Positions 62,251-64,000 of a DNA stretch of 64,000 nucleotides are shown here, piece after piece. Origin of the DNA: Dyella acidisoli (GTDB taxonomy: Bacteria > Pseudomonadota > Gammaproteobacteria > Xanthomonadales > Rhodanobacteraceae); contig NZ_BSOB01000061.1 in the NCBI RefSeq assembly GCF_030160295.1, forward strand, positions 124,664 through 188,663. Direction: 5' to 3'. Both the position numbers and the translations under genes were made by a program. The notes beneath the pieces are model-generated. The model had not been told where the DNA came from, ran no database searches, and saw only the letters and a list, made by a program, of their open reading frames with translations. How positions within the stretch are numbered: the stretch's first letter is position 1; the number at the start of each line of letters is the position of its first letter.

Positions 62251-63222
62251 TCAGCCTTCGTCGCGCCAGCGGCGGAACCATACAGCGCCGACCAGCATCG
62301 CGATACCAGCCACTGCGCCAATCCAGATGTCCGGCGCGGCGAGCACGGCGTAGGAGTTGGACAGGTTGAAGAAGTTGCCGATATTTTCCGGGTTATCACC
62401 CAGATGCTGCGCAGCACTGTCATGCAGCCAGCCACCCGGGAATACGCTGAACAGTACACGTGCCACGATCTCGCGCCAGTACCAGTTGCTCTTGAAGCCA
62501 GCTGAGCCGAGCAGGTTGAACCAACTGATCATCACGCCAAGCGCCACCGGAATGACCACAGCCCACAAGAACGGCTTGGCTTTGGCCCAGGACGAACACA
62601 GCATCAGCCAGCCCACGGTCGGCAAGGCCCACAGCAAATAGAGCGGAATGCTTCCAATCAGGAACCCAACCATCTGGAACGGATGCGCAAGCACCAACAG
62701 CGACCACATGCTCACGCCGTGAAACGACAATGTGAGGGTGAACAGCAGCAACATCGCGATGCCAGTAAGCACACCACAGATCACCACGATGACAGGAGCA
62801 ATAAGCACTGCTGCAATAACTTTGGAAAGCACCGTCGCGGAATCAGAAACCGGCAATGATTTCCAGAACAGGATGCTGCGATCGCGCCGGTCATCGTAGA
62901 GCGCGCCAAGGCAGTAGAAAAACACCACGAAGGCGAACACCACGCTGATCAAGAAGCTGGAAGAAAGCATGGCCAGATCAAGCGCGGAGCCCACCTGCTG
63001 CATCTGATGGACATCGAGCGACTGAATTTTCGCTGCAAGATCCTGACCCTCCAGCGGACCGAAATGGAAGCCATGACGGGCGCCCAACACTTCTCCGCTG
63101 ACGATACCCATCATGTTCAACACCAGAAACACAATCCCCGTAATCACTGGCGCCCAGATAAAGCCGCCGCGATGTTCCCAGAATTCGCGCCTGATAAGCC
63201 AATAAAGTGTCTTCGCGTTCAT
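62251..63222 (-). CDS. ABC-2 type transporter permease
   Basis: 323 residues with six hydrophobic segments and a large periplasmic loop between the first and second (about residues 45-100). N-terminal WLIRREFWEHRGGFIWAP is typical of ABC-2 permeases that pair with YtrB- or NosF-like ATPases. It overlaps the ATPase gene by ATGA. The substrate is unknown. Confidence 0.82.
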   Translation of the reverse strand: MNAKTLYWLIRREFWEHRGGFIWAPVITGIVFLVLNMMGIVSGEVLGARHGFHFGPLEGQDLAAKIQSLDVHQMQQVGSALDLAMLSSSFLISVVFAFVVFFYCLGALYDDRRDRSILFWKSLPVSDSATVLSKVIAAVLIAPVIVVICGVLTGIAMLLLFTLTLSFHGVSMWSLLVLAHPFQMVGFLIGSIPLYLLWALPTVGWLMLCSSWAKAKPFLWAVVIPVALGVMISWFNLLGSAGFKSNWYWREIVARVLFSVFPGGWLHDSAAQHLGDNPENIGNFFNLSNSYAVLAAPDIWIGAVAGIAMLVGAVWFRRWRDEG

Positions 63223-64000
63223 GCGTAGGTCCCCTTCATGGTGGCGACGAACAGATCGCTGACCGAAGGCCGGCGGATTTCGCCCAGTGCCCGCAGCTGC
63301 GACTGATCGACGCCGTCGAACAGAAAGATGCTCTTGCCGAACACCTGGCGCTCATCCAGCGGTTTGAGCTGGCGTGCGGTCGCGGCCATGTCCGCGCTCA
63401 CCATCACTTCGGCGAAACGTTCACCCATGGCGTCCATGTCGGTGTTGAGCACGATCCTGCCGTCGCGGATGAACATCAAGTCAGTGAGGATGTGTTCGAT
63501 CTCCTCGACCTGGTGTGTGGTGACGATGATCGTTTTGTTCTCGTCGAAATAGTCTTCCAGAAGGTTCTGGTAGAACCGCTTGCGATAGAGGATGTCCAGG
63601 CCCAGTGTAGGTTCGTCCAGCACCAGTAGCTTGACGTCGATGGCCATCACCAGCGCCAGGTGAAGCTGCACGATCATGCCTTTGGACATCTGCCGTACGC
63701 GCTGGTTGGTCGTGAGCTTGGTGCGCGCCAGGAAGGTTTCGCACTTGGCGCGATTGAAGCGCGGGTGCACGTTGGCGACAAAATCGATTGCCTCGTGTAC
63801 GCGGATCCAGCGAGGCAGCACGGCGACGTCGGCGATGAAACAGACCTCCTCCATCAGCTTGTCGCGCTGTGTGCGCGGGTCCAGGCCCAGCACGTTGAGA
63901 TGACCCTGGAAGTCGGTAAGACCCAGGATCGCCTTCAGCGCGGTTGTCTTACCGGCGCCGTTGGGGCCGATCAAACCCACGATGCGGCCGGCGGGGATCT
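63219..64000 (-). CDS. ABC transporter ATP-binding protein (5' end outside window)
   Basis: ATPase partner of the ABC-2 permease. The frame is open to the window edge, so the start is missing; the GTG at 63980 is an internal valine before the Walker A. Walker A GPNGAGKTT, signature QMSKGM in place of LSGGQ, Walker B LLVLDEPTLGLD, and an H-loop in TTHQVEEIE are visible. In related genomes such modules often follow a GntR-type regulator, which would lie beyond 64000. Confidence 0.85.
   Translation of the reverse strand, partial: IPAGRIVGLIGPNGAGKTTALKAILGLTDFQGHLNVLGLDPRTQRDKLMEEVCFIADVAVLPRWIRVHEAIDFVANVHPRFNRAKCETFLARTKLTTNQRVRQMSKGMIVQLHLALVMAIDVKLLVLDEPTLGLDILYRKRFYQNLLEDYFDENKTIIVTTHQVEEIEHILTDLMFIRDGRIVLNTDMDAMGERFAEVMVSADMAATARQLKPLDERQVFGKSIFLFDGVDQSQLRALGEIRRPSVSDLFVATMKGTYA

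Overview
The window is high-GC gammaproteobacterial chromosome. Gene order and protein sequence suggest the Xanthomonadales (Lysobacterales), most likely a Rhodanobacteraceae relative such as Dyella, Luteibacter or Rhodanobacter. The pointers are a PilZ and PilH typical of type IV pilus bacteria, a class III PHA synthase (phaE-phaC), a sucA-sucB-lpdA run, and nuoA-N followed by tRNA-fMet and rimP-nusA-infB. The taxonomic call is inference; there is no rRNA or marker comparison here. Nearly all genes are core housekeeping genes. There is no prophage, CRISPR array, restriction system or intact insertion sequence.

Layout. 1-8900: end of a fatty-acid cluster (fabG partial, acpP, fabF), then a tightly overlapped run pabB-pabC-mltG-tmk-holB, a PIG-L deacetylase and pilZ. 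9000-24110: all 14 complex I genes nuoA-N on the plus strand, interrupted between nuoI and nuoJ by a 267-bp non-coding element with terminal inverted repeats. 24198-28143: tRNA-fMet, a minus-strand autotransporter with a long Pro-Thr linker, and a second, shortened tRNA-fMet-like sequence with its own promoter and terminator. 28144-37301: rimP-nusA-infB-rbfA-truB-rpsO-pnp, the transcription, translation and RNA-decay operon. 37413-43885: phaE-phaC, mtnA, a GtrA-like protein and gyrA. 43973-48623: small stress and signalling genes (a secreted small protein, a Prx5-type peroxiredoxin, hsp20, cbpA, pilH, an AcuI-type reductase, a LOG-family protein). 48853-54483: lpdA, sucB and sucA on the minus strand. 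54743-60991: a small protein with roxA, a DUF1579-like secreted protein, a TauE exporter, purB and fumC. 61064-64000: two paralogous lipoproteins with an ABC exporter, cut off at the window edge.

The accessory signal lies mostly in non-coding DNA. At least three families of palindromic REP-like repeats occupy intergenic gaps, two of them also as inverted pairs (REPIN-like). The nuoI-nuoJ element folds into two nested hairpins inside its terminal repeats. The most interesting locus is the tRNA-fMet / autotransporter / truncated tRNA-fMet-like arrangement: the two tRNA-like copies keep the same promoter geometry and bracket the autotransporter like the footprint of an old insertion. Structured 5' leaders are visible upstream of nuoA, rimP and rpsO.

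Both end genes (fabG at 1 and the ABC ATPase at 64000) are incomplete. Start codons were chosen from family alignments recalled from memory, ribosome-binding sites and ATGA overlaps. No database search was run.
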